A stretch of 64,000 bases of DNA from Rhizobium sp. P40RR-XXII (lineage in GTDB: Bacteria > Pseudomonadota > Alphaproteobacteria > Rhizobiales > Rhizobiaceae): NCBI RefSeq assembly GCF_012641405.1, contig NZ_JABAII010000008.1:1-64000 (forward strand), in the 5' to 3' direction. The notes below the pieces were generated by a model. It was not told the DNA's origin. It made no database searches and worked only from the letters and a program-made list of their open reading frames with translations. The translations under genes were made by a program, and so were the position numbers. Position 1 is the stretch's first letter. Each line of letters begins with the position of its first letter. Shown in pieces: positions 18,523 to 26,317 of this stretch.

Positions 18523-19759
18523 ATTGCCCGGGCAGAACGCGGATGGCGTAGACATTGACGCCGCGAGCCTTGCCGTCGACATCGCTGTTGATGATGAGGC
18601 GGCCGGGACTGGTCGGCGCCAGCGAGCGATCGAACTGAACCTGGAAGAGCGCATCCGTCTTCTGGCGGCTGACGGTGAAGCGATGGCGTCCGCAGCGGCC
18701 AAGCGAACCGAAATCGCATTCCACGGTGATCTGCGTCGCTGCGTCCGAGGTGGACTGCAGCGTCAGTGCGACCGTCGATGCCTTGCCTGCCATCTGCTGC
18801 AGCACATTGACGGGCACTTCGACCGTCGCATTGCCATCCGAACCGCTGCTGAGCGAGGTCAGCCGCACGGCCGGCCCCTCATTTTCCGAGATATTTTCCG
18901 CCTTCGACTGCTGGCCGGTTGCGACCTTCTGCGCGTCCGTCGGCTTCAGGACTTCGACCCATTCGTCGGAAAAGCTGTTCTGCGGGTCGATGGTCGCCAG
19001 TCCAGGGTTGACGGGACCGCTGTTATCGTCCTCGTCGGACGTATCTTCATCGCCGCTATTGCCGCTGAAATCCTGCGAATCGACATGGGCCGGCGGGTTG
19101 CGCACGCTCGTATCCCTCTGCGCGGCGGACATGAACACGCCTGATGTCTTGATCCACCAGGCGCCGACACCAAGGAAGGCCAGCAGGATGCAGAAGATCA
19201 GCAGGCGCGAGAAGAACTTGCGGGGTTTGCGGCGCACGGCGGCCCGCTCAGGCTTGAAGTTCATCGATCGGGCCGGGGCCGGCGCATCTGCCGCCGGTCG
19301 CGGATCGCTATCCGCGCCGAGATGATCGGCGGGTCCGGCGCGCATGTCGCCGAAATCGCTCTCATGCGCCGCGGGCTCCGCCGACACCGGCTCGGCCGCC
19401 GCGGGTGCGCGCGCCGAAAGCGGCGGATCGCGGGTTTCACCGCGCACGCTCATGACCGGATCCGGCCGCTGCACGGTTTCCGACCCAGGCGGAGCGGAGG
19501 AAACATGCGGGGCGTCGAGCTCCGGCGAAACGGGCACCTCCTGCGCCGGGCGGGTGCGCTCTTCGGCCTCGATCTGCCGGATCGTCGCTTCCAGCCGCTG
19601 ACGCTGGCCGGCGACGACGTCGATATCGGTAATGTCCTGCTTGCGAAGACCGGCTTCCAGCGCCTGCCGTGCCGATTGATAGATGCGAGCCCGGATCTCC
19701 GGATTGGCGCGATCGGACCGCTCCAACGCGCTTCTGATAGCCGTTTCTAATCCGCTCAC
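18521..19759 (-). CDS. Conserved membrane-anchored protein of unknown function
   Basis: A 412-residue protein not recognised as a named family. Residues about 1-60 form an Ala/Arg-rich helical segment (IYQSARQALEAGLRKQD) followed by a long charged, Pro-rich cytoplasmic stretch. A single membrane helix LLIFCILLAFLGVGAWWI lies near residue 190, then an acidic low-complexity linker (NSGDEDTSDEDDNS). The C-terminal domain of about 140 residues ends GVNVYAIRVLPGQ. I choose a GTG start at 19759 because AAAGGA precedes it; an ATG at 19828 gives a poor N-terminus. The shape suggests a cell-envelope sensor or scaffold, but that is inference only. Confidence 0.75.
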   Translation of the reverse strand: MSGLETAIRSALERSDRANPEIRARIYQSARQALEAGLRKQDITDIDVVAGQRQRLEATIRQIEAEERTRPAQEVPVSPELDAPHVSSAPPGSETVQRPDPVMSVRGETRDPPLSARAPAAAEPVSAEPAAHESDFGDMRAGPADHLGADSDPRPAADAPAPARSMNFKPERAAVRRKPRKFFSRLLIFCILLAFLGVGAWWIKTSGVFMSAAQRDTSVRNPPAHVDSQDFSGNSGDEDTSDEDDNSGPVNPGLATIDPQNSFSDEWVEVLKPTDAQKVATGQQSKAENISENEGPAVRLTSLSSGSDGNATVEVPVNVLQQMAGKASTVALTLQSTSDAATQITVECDFGSLGRCGRHRFTVSRQKTDALFQVQFDRSLAPTSPGRLIINSDVDGKARGVNVYAIRVLPGQ

Positions 19760-19946
19760 ATCAGGTCCTTTACTCTTACTCGCGGCATACTCGCATACTC
19801 CACGAGCAAGACAGCCATATTTTATCATTCGTTAACCGGATTCGGTAACGTCCCATCCGGCAATACGCAAGCCTCCGGCGGGAGCCGCGGGCACTCGGGC
19901 GGGGATAAATGGCAAAGACGACGCAAATGGGGTGGAGGGAGGCATC

Positions 19947-20050
19947 GGCAGTAGGCAGTAGGCAGTAGGCAGTAGGGAAGAGCCTCAATCGCGGATGCGG
20001 TCAGTCACTATTGCCCACTGCCCACTGCCGACTGCCTGCTTCTGCCTGCT
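19947..20050. repeat. Heptad tandem repeat with inverted counterpart
   Basis: Four perfect copies of GGCAGTA stand at 19947-19974. From about 20011 the other orientation follows: GCCCACTGCCCACTGCC then GACTGCC and further TGCC-containing units to 20050. The two arrays can pair to form a long hairpin with a 36-base loop. It lies in the 370-base gap between divergent genes and contains no reading frame of its own. Confidence 0.75.
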
Positions 20051-20091
20051 TCTTCCCCCATCTTCCCCTCGCACGCCACATCTGCTATCCC

Positions 20092-20115
20092 TTTGACGTT
20101 TTCGTAAACGTCAAA
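20092..20115. promoter_or_regulatory. Palindromic operator before the nitronate monooxygenase gene
   Basis: TTTGACGTTT-TCGT-AAACGTCAAA, a perfect 10-base inverted repeat ending 16 bases before the start codon. The left arm includes TTGACG, 17 bases before TATCGG (20116-20121), so the palindrome fills a -35/-10 spacer as MerR-type operators do. Fourteen of 16 bases of its right part match the palindrome at 31955-31970 before fadD. Confidence 0.65.
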
Positions 20116-20130
20116 TATCGGATGATGTTC

Positions 20131-21090
20131 ATGGCCCTCCCCTCCATCCTGACCGAACGTCTGCGCCTGCCGGTCGTGGCTTCGCCTCTCTTCATCATCT
20201 CGCATCCGGCGCTGACGCTGGCGCAATGCAAGGCTGGCGTCGTCGGCTCCTTTCCGGCGCTCAACGCGCGCCCGGAAAGCCAGCTCGACGAGTGGCTGGC
20301 GATGATCACCGAGGATCTTGCCGCATACAATGCCGCAAATCCGGAGCGGCCGGCAGCTCCATTTGCGGTCAATCAGATCGTCCATACGTCAAACAGGCGC
20401 CTGGAGCACGACCTCATGCTTTGCGTGAAGTACAAGGTGCCGATCGTCATTTCCTCGCTCGGCGCCGTGCCCGAGGTCAATGCGGCCGTGCATTCCTATG
20501 GCGGCATCGTGCTGCACGACATCATCAACAACCGGCATGCGAACTCGGCGATCCGCAAGGGTGCGGACGGGCTGATCGCCGTGGCGGCGGGTGCCGGCGG
20601 CCATGCCGGCCAGCTTTCGCCCTTCGCGCTCGTACAGGAGATCCGCGAATGGTTCGACGGACCGCTGCTGCTTGCCGGCGCCATCGCCACCGGCGGCGCC
20701 ATTCTGGCGGCGCAGGCGGCCGGCGCTGATCTCGCCTATATCGGCTCGCCCTTCATCGCGACGGAGGAAGCGCGCGCCGCCGACGCCTACAAACAGGCGA
20801 TCGTCGAGGGCACCGCCGTCGATGTCGTCTATTCCAACTATTTCACCGGGGTTCACGGCAATTATCTGAAGCCCTCGATCCGCGCCGCCGGCCTAGATCC
20901 CGACAATTTGCCCGAGGCCGACCCTTCGAAAATGGACTTCGAAGCCGCCACGACCGGCGTGAAAGCCTGGAAGGATATCTGGGGCTCCGGCCAGGGCATC
21001 AGCGCCGTCAAATCCATCCAGCCCGTTTCAGCACTCGTCGACCGGCTGGAGGCGGAATACCGGCAGGCACGCGCCCGGCTGTCGCTTTGA
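20131..21090 (+). CDS. Nitronate monooxygenase family flavoprotein (2-nitropropane dioxygenase-like)
   Basis: FMN-dependent TIM-barrel enzyme expected to oxidise alkyl nitronates such as propionate 3-nitronate. The 319-residue product shows PVVASPLFIISHP, CKAGVVGSFPALNAR, the phosphate-binding GADGLIAVAAGAGGHAG and ALLAGAIATGG-type segments, plus AYIGSPFIATEEA. The frame is open from 20011, but family alignment favours MALPSILTERLRLP at 20131; the predicted promoter leaves only a few leader bases, so the message may be nearly leaderless. Some relatives are enoyl reductases, so substrate is uncertain. Confidence 0.85.
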   Translation: MALPSILTERLRLPVVASPLFIISHPALTLAQCKAGVVGSFPALNARPESQLDEWLAMITEDLAAYNAANPERPAAPFAVNQIVHTSNRRLEHDLMLCVKYKVPIVISSLGAVPEVNAAVHSYGGIVLHDIINNRHANSAIRKGADGLIAVAAGAGGHAGQLSPFALVQEIREWFDGPLLLAGAIATGGAILAAQAAGADLAYIGSPFIATEEARAADAYKQAIVEGTAVDVVYSNYFTGVHGNYLKPSIRAAGLDPDNLPEADPSKMDFEAATTGVKAWKDIWGSGQGISAVKSIQPVSALVDRLEAEYRQARARLSL

Positions 21091-21228
21091 TCGCCACCGA
21101 AATGCGGTGCTTTTTTCACAGGCGTCTCGCTTTTTTGCCAATTGGCGATTTGAGCGCTTGAAATCTGACCGCATAGACTGTATCAGCGCCATGCAAATCG
21201 CGGGGCCGAACCGAATGCTCCGCAGAAT

Positions 21229-21304
21229 GCCGCTTTAGCTCAGTCGGTAGAGCACATCATTCGTAATGATGGGGTCACGTGTTCGAGTCACGTAAGCGGC
21301 ACCA
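21229..21304 (+). tRNA. tRNA-Thr (anticodon CGT)
   Basis: 76 bases from GCCGCTT to the encoded CCA. Acceptor GCCGCTT pairs with AAGCGGC, D arm GCTC/GAGC, anticodon stem TCATT/AATGA region with loop containing CGT, T arm GTGTTCGAGTCAC. The sequence ends ACCA. It stands alone between the nitronate monooxygenase gene and a small secreted-protein gene. Confidence 0.95.
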
Positions 21305-21492
21305 TTTGTTTCCAAACACTTTACATCGAATGATCCGCGCTGCCGTTCCTTGGTGCCGCATTGCTCTGTATTCGTTGCTGCAATATCGCACTCCGAAGCG
21401 CCTATTCAGGGATCGGATGTCATCAAGAACAAAATAGGCTGCGCTCGACTTTTCGAAAGCGCGAGCCGAAGATGGCTGAACCGGAGACCTCA

Positions 21493-21975
21493 ATGAAGCT
21501 CATGAACGCAATCGCTGCCACCGCCTATCTGGCAGCCGCTGGAACGGCGTTGGCAGCTCCTGCAGAGAAGCCGACGCATCTGCTCTGCAAGGGTGACGGC
21601 AACGACAATGTATACGTTCACCTGAATTCCAAAAAGCAGTTCGGCCATGTCCTCAGTTGCGTCAGCGGCCCGTTTATCTCCGGCATGACGCCTTGTGCGC
21701 CCAATGGCGGATACGGTCTTTCAGCGTCCACCGGATCAGCGGCTCTCGTCGGCGTCGTCATGCGCTCGCAGGAATATCAACGCCACCTCGGCGGTGTCAC
21801 CGGATTCAACCGGCAAGGAGACGACATGACCTTCACCGGAGGTTTCATGGGGTCGAACGGCTTACAAACGTCCTGGACTTTGAAGCTTGATCCCGAAGGG
21901 AATGCGGTCGCTCGCGATAAGGAAGGCTCGACACCCTATAAATGCGCGCCTTACACACCCAGTGATTTCAAGTGA
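21493..21975 (+). CDS. Small secreted protein of unknown function
   Basis: 160-residue protein with signal peptide MKLMNAIAATAYLAAAGTAL and probable cleavage after LAA. The mature part contains four cysteines (LLCKGDG, LSCVSG, TPCAPNG, YKCAPYT), consistent with two disulfides in the periplasm. GGAGA precedes this ATG at good distance, which favours it over the upstream ATGs at 21361 and 21472. No family recognised. It follows tRNA-Thr and may be lineage-specific. Confidence 0.7.
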   Translation: MKLMNAIAATAYLAAAGTALAAPAEKPTHLLCKGDGNDNVYVHLNSKKQFGHVLSCVSGPFISGMTPCAPNGGYGLSASTGSAALVGVVMRSQEYQRHLGGVTGFNRQGDDMTFTGGFMGSNGLQTSWTLKLDPEGNAVARDKEGSTPYKCAPYTPSDFK

Positions 21976-22215
21976 GCCAATTTAAAATCAGTGCGCGCGG
22001 CTGCAATCGGCCAGAAGCGTTCTTCGCAATTGATGGACCTGAAGTCCGACATCGGCGGCGACCACCGCACGCCCCTCCGACCGAATGCCTGACCGTCTCG
22101 CTGCCGGCGGATAGAACGGCTTTATGGCGATGCGTTGAATGCAGGCTATTAATACAACCAAAGATTCAGATTTCGATGGTTTTGTGCGCCTTGGGATAAT
22201 ACTCGGGGGATGCAC

Positions 22216-23094
22216 ATGAAGATTGCCGTTGGCGTGGCAACATGCGGTCGCAAGGCTATACTCGCCGCAATGATCGACAGGCTTGCGACACAGGAGCGCA
22301 AGCCGGATCACCTCTTCCTCTGCCCGGCCAAGCATGACGATATCGACATGGCGCGCTTGAGTTCTGCGCCTTTTCCGGTAACGGTCCTCTCCTCGCCCCA
22401 GGGGAGCTGCCCGCAACGCAATGCCATCATCGATGCGGCTGTCGGCATCGATGTGGTCGTCTTCTTCGATGACGATTTCTTCCCGGCAACGAACTATCTC
22501 GCCGAGGCGGAAGCCCTGTTCGAGGCCGATGAAGAGATCGTCGTGGCAACCGGCGAGGTCGTCCGTGACGGTATCCTTGGCCCGGGCCTGACGGCGGGAG
22601 AAGCCGACGAAGCGCTCGCAGCCGATGCCACTCCCTTTCCGGCACCGACGATCGAGGACACGCATAACGCCTATGGCTGCAACATGATCTTCCGCCGGAA
22701 GGCGATGCTCGCAAATGGTATCTATTTCGATGAGGATCTGCCGCTCTACGCCTGGCAGGAAGATGTCGACCTGTGCCGGCGGCTGCGTCCCTTCGGAAAG
22801 ATCGTCAAGTTCAATCGCCTGCGCGGCGTCCATCTCGGCGTCAAGGCCGGGCGCACATCGGGCCTGCGCCTGGGATATTCCCAGGTCGCCAATCCGCTCT
22901 ATCTCGTCAAGAAGCGCTCCGTCTCGCTGAAATGGGCGCTGAAACTGATGGGCGGCAATGTCGCCTCAAACCTCGCCGGCTCCGTCAGCCCGCCGCCCTA
23001 TATCGACCGGCGCGGCCGTCTGCAGGGCAACCTCATCGCCTTCGGCCATCTGCTGAGCGGATCGCTGGATCCGAAGCATATCAACCGAATGTGA
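22216..23094 (+). CDS. Family 2 glycosyltransferase
   Basis: GT-A fold sugar transferase of 292 residues. The N-terminus MKIAVGVATCGRKAILAAMI is the nucleotide-binding strand, the metal/nucleotide acidic motif is FFDDDFFP (D85-D87), and AWQEDVDLCRRL near 180 is the ED acceptor/base motif. The C-terminal part LKWALKLMGGNVASNLAGS has no clear membrane helices. GGGGG lies just before, so I start at the second ATG (22216) rather than 22210. Neighbours give no pathway; a surface polysaccharide role is likely but unproven. Confidence 0.85.
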   Translation: MKIAVGVATCGRKAILAAMIDRLATQERKPDHLFLCPAKHDDIDMARLSSAPFPVTVLSSPQGSCPQRNAIIDAAVGIDVVVFFDDDFFPATNYLAEAEALFEADEEIVVATGEVVRDGILGPGLTAGEADEALAADATPFPAPTIEDTHNAYGCNMIFRRKAMLANGIYFDEDLPLYAWQEDVDLCRRLRPFGKIVKFNRLRGVHLGVKAGRTSGLRLGYSQVANPLYLVKKRSVSLKWALKLMGGNVASNLAGSVSPPPYIDRRGRLQGNLIAFGHLLSGSLDPKHINRM

Positions 23095-23249
23095 GGCCGC
23101 CCCGTTCGGCCGGATTCATCGCGCAACCAACAAAACCGAAGTTCGGCGTTTGGATGGCGCCGTTCCGTGATAGAGATTGAAACCGGCCGCGCAATCTGCG
23201 GCGCGTGTTATTCATCATCCCTATTGCCTATCGTTTCAAGGACATCATC

Positions 23250-23549
23250 ATGATCCATGTTCTCGCCATCCTCACCGCGAAGCCCGGCAAGCGTGCCGAG
23301 GTGCTTAACGTCTTCCAGGCGAATGTTCCGGCCGTTCATGCCGAAGACGGCTGCATCGAATATTCCGCCGTCGTCGATGTCGAGGGAGCAGATCCGGCCT
23401 TCGGGCCTGATACGTTCGTCGTGGTCGAGAAATGGGCAAGCATGGAGGCGCTGAAGGCCCATTCGGCGTCCGCGCATATGGCCGCTTACGGCGAGAAGGT
23501 GAAGCATCTGATGGCCGACCGCGCCGTTCATGTGCTGAACCCGGCTTGA
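23250..23549 (+). CDS. YgiN/ABM-type putative quinol monooxygenase
   Basis: A 99-residue dimeric alpha-beta barrel (antibiotic biosynthesis monooxygenase) protein. Typical features are IHVLAILTAKPGKRAEVLNVF at the start, DGCIEYSAVVDVEG, and FVVVEKWASMEALKAHSASAHM, a pattern like E. coli YgiN. It may act on quinols or reactive carbonyls. AAGGA precedes the ATG at 23250, so the longer frame from 23205 is unlikely. Its 3' end shares a hairpin terminator with the convergent His-rich gene. Confidence 0.85.
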   Translation: MIHVLAILTAKPGKRAEVLNVFQANVPAVHAEDGCIEYSAVVDVEGADPAFGPDTFVVVEKWASMEALKAHSASAHMAAYGEKVKHLMADRAVHVLNPA

Positions 23550-23570
23550 GCCGATCCAGCCTCATCAGGA

Positions 23571-23594
23571 AACGGCGCCGAAAGGCGCCGTTTT
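23571..23594. terminator. Bidirectional terminator
   Basis: AACGGCGCC (23571-23579), loop GAAA, GGCGCCGTT (23584-23592) then TT. It lies between the ends of the monooxygenase gene and the leftward His/Tyr-rich gene. A closely similar hairpin at 24275-24298 follows the paralogous gene. Confidence 0.85.
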
Positions 23595-23610
23595 GCCATC
23601 GGCCGGCTCG

Positions 23611-24003
23611 TCAGTTGTGCGAGAAGTGCGGCTGGCTGTAATAGCGCCAATGTCTGCCGCCGCCATGCCAGCCGTGGTAGCCGCCATGATAGTATCCACG
23701 GTCGCCGTCCCAGCTGTGGCGATGGTGGTGGTGAAATCCACCGAAGCCACCAAACAAACCGAACGAGTACAATGGCTGATAGCCGCCATAGTAGGGTTCG
23801 TCATAGCCATAATAGGGCCGGTAGTAATAGGGATATGGACGGTAATACGGGCGATAGTAGTGGCGAGGATAATAGTAGTGACTATAGACCATCACTCGGT
23901 GATAATGATGGTGCCAATGGTGGTGGTGACGACGCGCTTCGGCGTGGGTTGCAGGCAGCGCGAGCATGCCTAGCGCTATAAGCGCTGTTGCCAGAATTTT
24001 CAT
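23611..24003 (-). CDS. His/Tyr/Gly-rich secreted protein (paralogue 1)
   Basis: 130-residue exported protein. The signal peptide MKILATALIALGMLALPATH is followed by a His-rich start (RRHHHHWHHHYHR), a Tyr/Pro/Arg-rich middle (YYRPYYRPYPYYYRPYYG) and a Gly/His-rich end closing SQPHFSHN. AGGAGG precedes the ATG. The composition suggests metal binding or a structural envelope role. The gene at 24317-24550 shares signal peptide and the last seven residues, so the two arose by tandem duplication. A general-stress type promoter is at 24072-24097. Confidence 0.75.
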   Translation of the reverse strand: MKILATALIALGMLALPATHAEARRHHHHWHHHYHRVMVYSHYYYPRHYYRPYYRPYPYYYRPYYGYDEPYYGGYQPLYSFGLFGGFGGFHHHHRHSWDGDRGYYHGGYHGWHGGGRHWRYYSQPHFSHN

Positions 24004-24071
24004 TTCCAGCCTCCTTGAACGCCGGACGCAAACGCGACTCGGATCATTCGCGTCGTCCGGACCAGATAATA

Positions 24072-24097
24072 AACGCAATTGAGCCTTCGATAGTTCC
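24072..24097 (-). promoter_or_regulatory. EcfG/RpoE2-type stress promoter of the 23611-24003 gene
   Basis: On the reverse strand GGAAC (24093-24097), 17 bases, then CGTT (24072-24075). This equals the alpha-proteobacterial general-stress sigma consensus GGAAC-N16/17-CGTT. It lies about 70-95 bases before the start codon. Confidence 0.75.
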
Positions 24098-24274
24098 ACT
24101 TTGGGGGTGGCCGGCAGGCACTTTCGCGGTGCCTTCTATCGCCCATAGGCCTGCGAAGCCTCCGCTCGTCGACCGCGATGGCGCAGGCGGCGAAATCGCA
24201 AGCTTAGCGTGAGGGCCATTGCGACGTTAACGGTCCGGCATGGGAGGTAATGGTCAATCGCGCGGGCTGTCAAA

Positions 24275-24298
24275 AAACGGCGCTCGAGGCGCCGTTTT
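24275..24298 (-). terminator. Terminator of the 24317-24550 gene
   Basis: CGGCGC-TCGAG-GCGCCG hairpin flanked by AAAA and TTTT; on the reverse strand a run of six T follows, giving a strong leftward terminator. It resembles the terminator at 23571-23594 of the paralogous gene. Confidence 0.85.
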
Positions 24299-24316
24299 CG
24301 CATCTATCCGCGATCG

Positions 24317-24550
24317 TCAGTTATGCGAGAAATGCGGCTGGCTGTGCCAGCGATGATGGCGTGACTGATGCCGCCAGCCGTAATGGTGATGCCAGCCATG
24401 ATGCGGGCGATAATAATGATGGCGGTGGTGATGATGCCTCACGACCGGACGATGATGGTGCCAGCGGTGATGATGATCACGCGCCTCGGCGTAGGTAGCG
24501 GGTAAAGCGAGAATGCCAAATGCGATAAGCGCCGTTGCAAGAATTTTCAT
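24317..24550 (-). CDS. His-rich secreted protein (paralogue 2)
   Basis: 77-residue protein with signal peptide MKILATALIAFGILALPATY, nearly identical to its neighbour, and a mature part that is about one third histidine (HHHRWHHHRP, RHHHHRHHYY) ending SQPHFSHN. CAAGGAGACC lies before the ATG. Likely binds divalent metal in the periplasm; this is from composition only. A stress-type promoter lies at 24618-24642. The remaining 300 bases to the paralogue hold that gene's promoter and this gene's terminator. Confidence 0.75.
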   Translation of the reverse strand: MKILATALIAFGILALPATYAEARDHHHRWHHHRPVVRHHHHRHHYYRPHHGWHHHYGWRHQSRHHRWHSQPHFSHN

Positions 24551-24617
24551 CTATGGTCTCCTTGGGTGCCGAACGAGCCCCCCGGCTGCGTACGCCCGGA
24601 CTAACCTAACCTACCCG

Positions 24618-24642
24618 AACGCGAAAATGGCGCAATAGTTCC
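24618..24642 (-). promoter_or_regulatory. EcfG/RpoE2-type stress promoter of the 24317-24550 gene
   Basis: Reverse strand GGAAC (24638-24642), 16 bases, CGTT (24618-24621), matching the general-stress sigma consensus. It starts two bases from the end of the upstream LysR gene and leaves a leader of about 60 bases. Confidence 0.75.
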
Positions 24643-24643
24643 G

Positions 24644-25870
24644 CTAGCTTCGGGAGGGCAAGCGCTTTCGCGGCATCGCCATATCACCGACCAATTCGAG
24701 AACCGCCTGCTGGATCAGCCGGCAGGCTTCGACCGAGGCTTTGCGGCCATTATGGGCGAGATGATAGGACAATGGCAGGAGCTCATCCGGATCGACGATC
24801 CGGACCTTGTCGGCAATCGGCAAGGCGCTGACGCGGCCGAGAAACGAGACGTAACCGTGATTGGCGACGAGATCGACGATGACGGGCAGTGAGTCGGCCG
24901 AGGTGATGTCGCGGCCGCGAAACCGGCGGCGATCGCGGCTGTCATAACCGAAAGCGGTCGCGGCATTGCCGATGCCGGTGCGGGGACTCGGCACGCAGAG
25001 CGGATGGTTTTCCAAGAGCGCGGCAAACGTCTGCTCGGTGCTGTCGGGCGGGGCGATCGCCACCATGTCGGTCGCCACCAGCTCCATATGCTCGAAAGCA
25101 TCGAGGCCGAAGACGGAATCGACGATGGCGACGTCGATGCGACCGGATCGAAGTGCTTCGCGCAGATCGTCGGCCGTCATCAGCAGCAGCGACAGCATGT
25201 TGCTGTTACCGCCGATGTTCCAGCGCGATACCAGGCTCGCCAGCGAGCGCGCCACCCAGCTTTCCGAGCCTGTGGGAATGATCGAGCCGATGCGCACGGC
25301 GCGGGCGGTTCGCTGGAAGCGCTCGTCCGCTGCTGCTTTCATCTCGTCCCAGGCCTGCGCAATGGCGGAGAGGATAGCATGAACTTCCTGTCCGGCCTCC
25401 GTCAGCACAGAACCCTGCGCCTGCCGGGCGAACAGGCGGCAGCCGAACAGTTCCTCCAGATTGGCAATCTGCAAAGAAAGTTGCGGCTGACCCAGTCTAA
25501 GGCGGCGGGCGGCGCGATTGATGCTGCCCTGATCGGCAACCTCAAGGAAGCGTTCGATGGTGGCGATCTTCAGCGGCAGGCGTGCGGCCCATTGGTCGTA
25601 GTTCTTTGGAGCCGGCGGTTCCTTCATCAGGGTCGAAAGCTGGCGCATGCCACTGAGAATGGGCTGCAGCCCCTTCTGAACCTTGGAACTCGCCAGAAGG
25701 GTCGCAAGCTCACCAGAGGCACGCTCGACAAGCTTCATGGCGAGCTCCGTTTCGAGCCGCCGCAGGGCACCGGAGACGGTCGATGCCGAAAAAGATAGCC
25801 GCCGCGCGGTCTCCCTCACCGAGCCGACGGAGAACACCATGTCGGCTACGAACAATGCGCCGAGATACAA
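24644..25870 (-). CDS. LysR-type regulator with two helix-turn-helix domains
   Basis: 408-residue transcription regulator. Unusually there are two LysR-type winged helices: the first at about 8-52 (SVRETARRLSFSASTVSGAL), a linker of 50 residues, and a second at about 103-165 (SINRAARRLRLGQPQLSLQI, then LFARQAQGSVLTEAG). A LysR substrate-binding domain follows (about 188-390). The start is TTG at 25870, with AGAGGGA six bases upstream; no better ATG exists before the first helix. Divergent from the OsmF-type transporter, which it may control. Ordinary LysR proteins are about 300 residues. Confidence 0.85.
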   Translation of the reverse strand: MYLGALFVADMVFSVGSVRETARRLSFSASTVSGALRRLETELAMKLVERASGELATLLASSKVQKGLQPILSGMRQLSTLMKEPPAPKNYDQWAARLPLKIATIERFLEVADQGSINRAARRLRLGQPQLSLQIANLEELFGCRLFARQAQGSVLTEAGQEVHAILSAIAQAWDEMKAAADERFQRTARAVRIGSIIPTGSESWVARSLASLVSRWNIGGNSNMLSLLLMTADDLREALRSGRIDVAIVDSVFGLDAFEHMELVATDMVAIAPPDSTEQTFAALLENHPLCVPSPRTGIGNAATAFGYDSRDRRRFRGRDITSADSLPVIVDLVANHGYVSFLGRVSALPIADKVRIVDPDELLPLSYHLAHNGRKASVEACRLIQQAVLELVGDMAMPRKRLPSRS

Positions 25871-26317
25871 ATCAGATCCCTCTCAGCCGCGGCGCGTATC
25901 CTGGCTCGACCGCAGCAATATCAACGATATCCCGACAATATGACGTGTTCTCAAAAAAAGATATCCCTAAGCCGAAAAGCGACAGCTATCGTTTCTTTGT
26001 CGCCCCACTGATCCAGCCGCAAAAATGAGATCGGAACAGCGCCAAACGGGTAAGGGGAACAAAAACAAACGCACTTGCCCCCGAAAAAAGAAATCCAATT
26101 TCGCGCGAATGTCGAGTACGCTCGTCATAATCGCGCGACTGCAACGGGAATCCGGGGCGACATCGACTTTTCCGCGATGAGCGCTACGTGCCTGAAGCAG
26201 CCACGAATTCGCCTGTGGGCCGCCGGCCCGCTCGAAGCCTGCTTGTCCGGACTGCGGCCTTGCCAGGCGGCACGGGCAAGCGGAACAAAGATTTAACGGG
26301 GTACAAAGGGAAACATC
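25871..26317. other. Intergenic region between the LysR gene and the ABC importer
   Basis: About 450 bases without a gene. It holds AATATC-AAC-GATATC-like dyad near 25917-25932, with a further GATATCCC about 30 bases on, which could be regulator sites in the LysR promoter. A-rich DNA lies around 26040-26095. AAAGGGAAACATC before 26318 is the osmF-like ribosome site. No RNA or repeat recognised. Confidence 0.5.
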
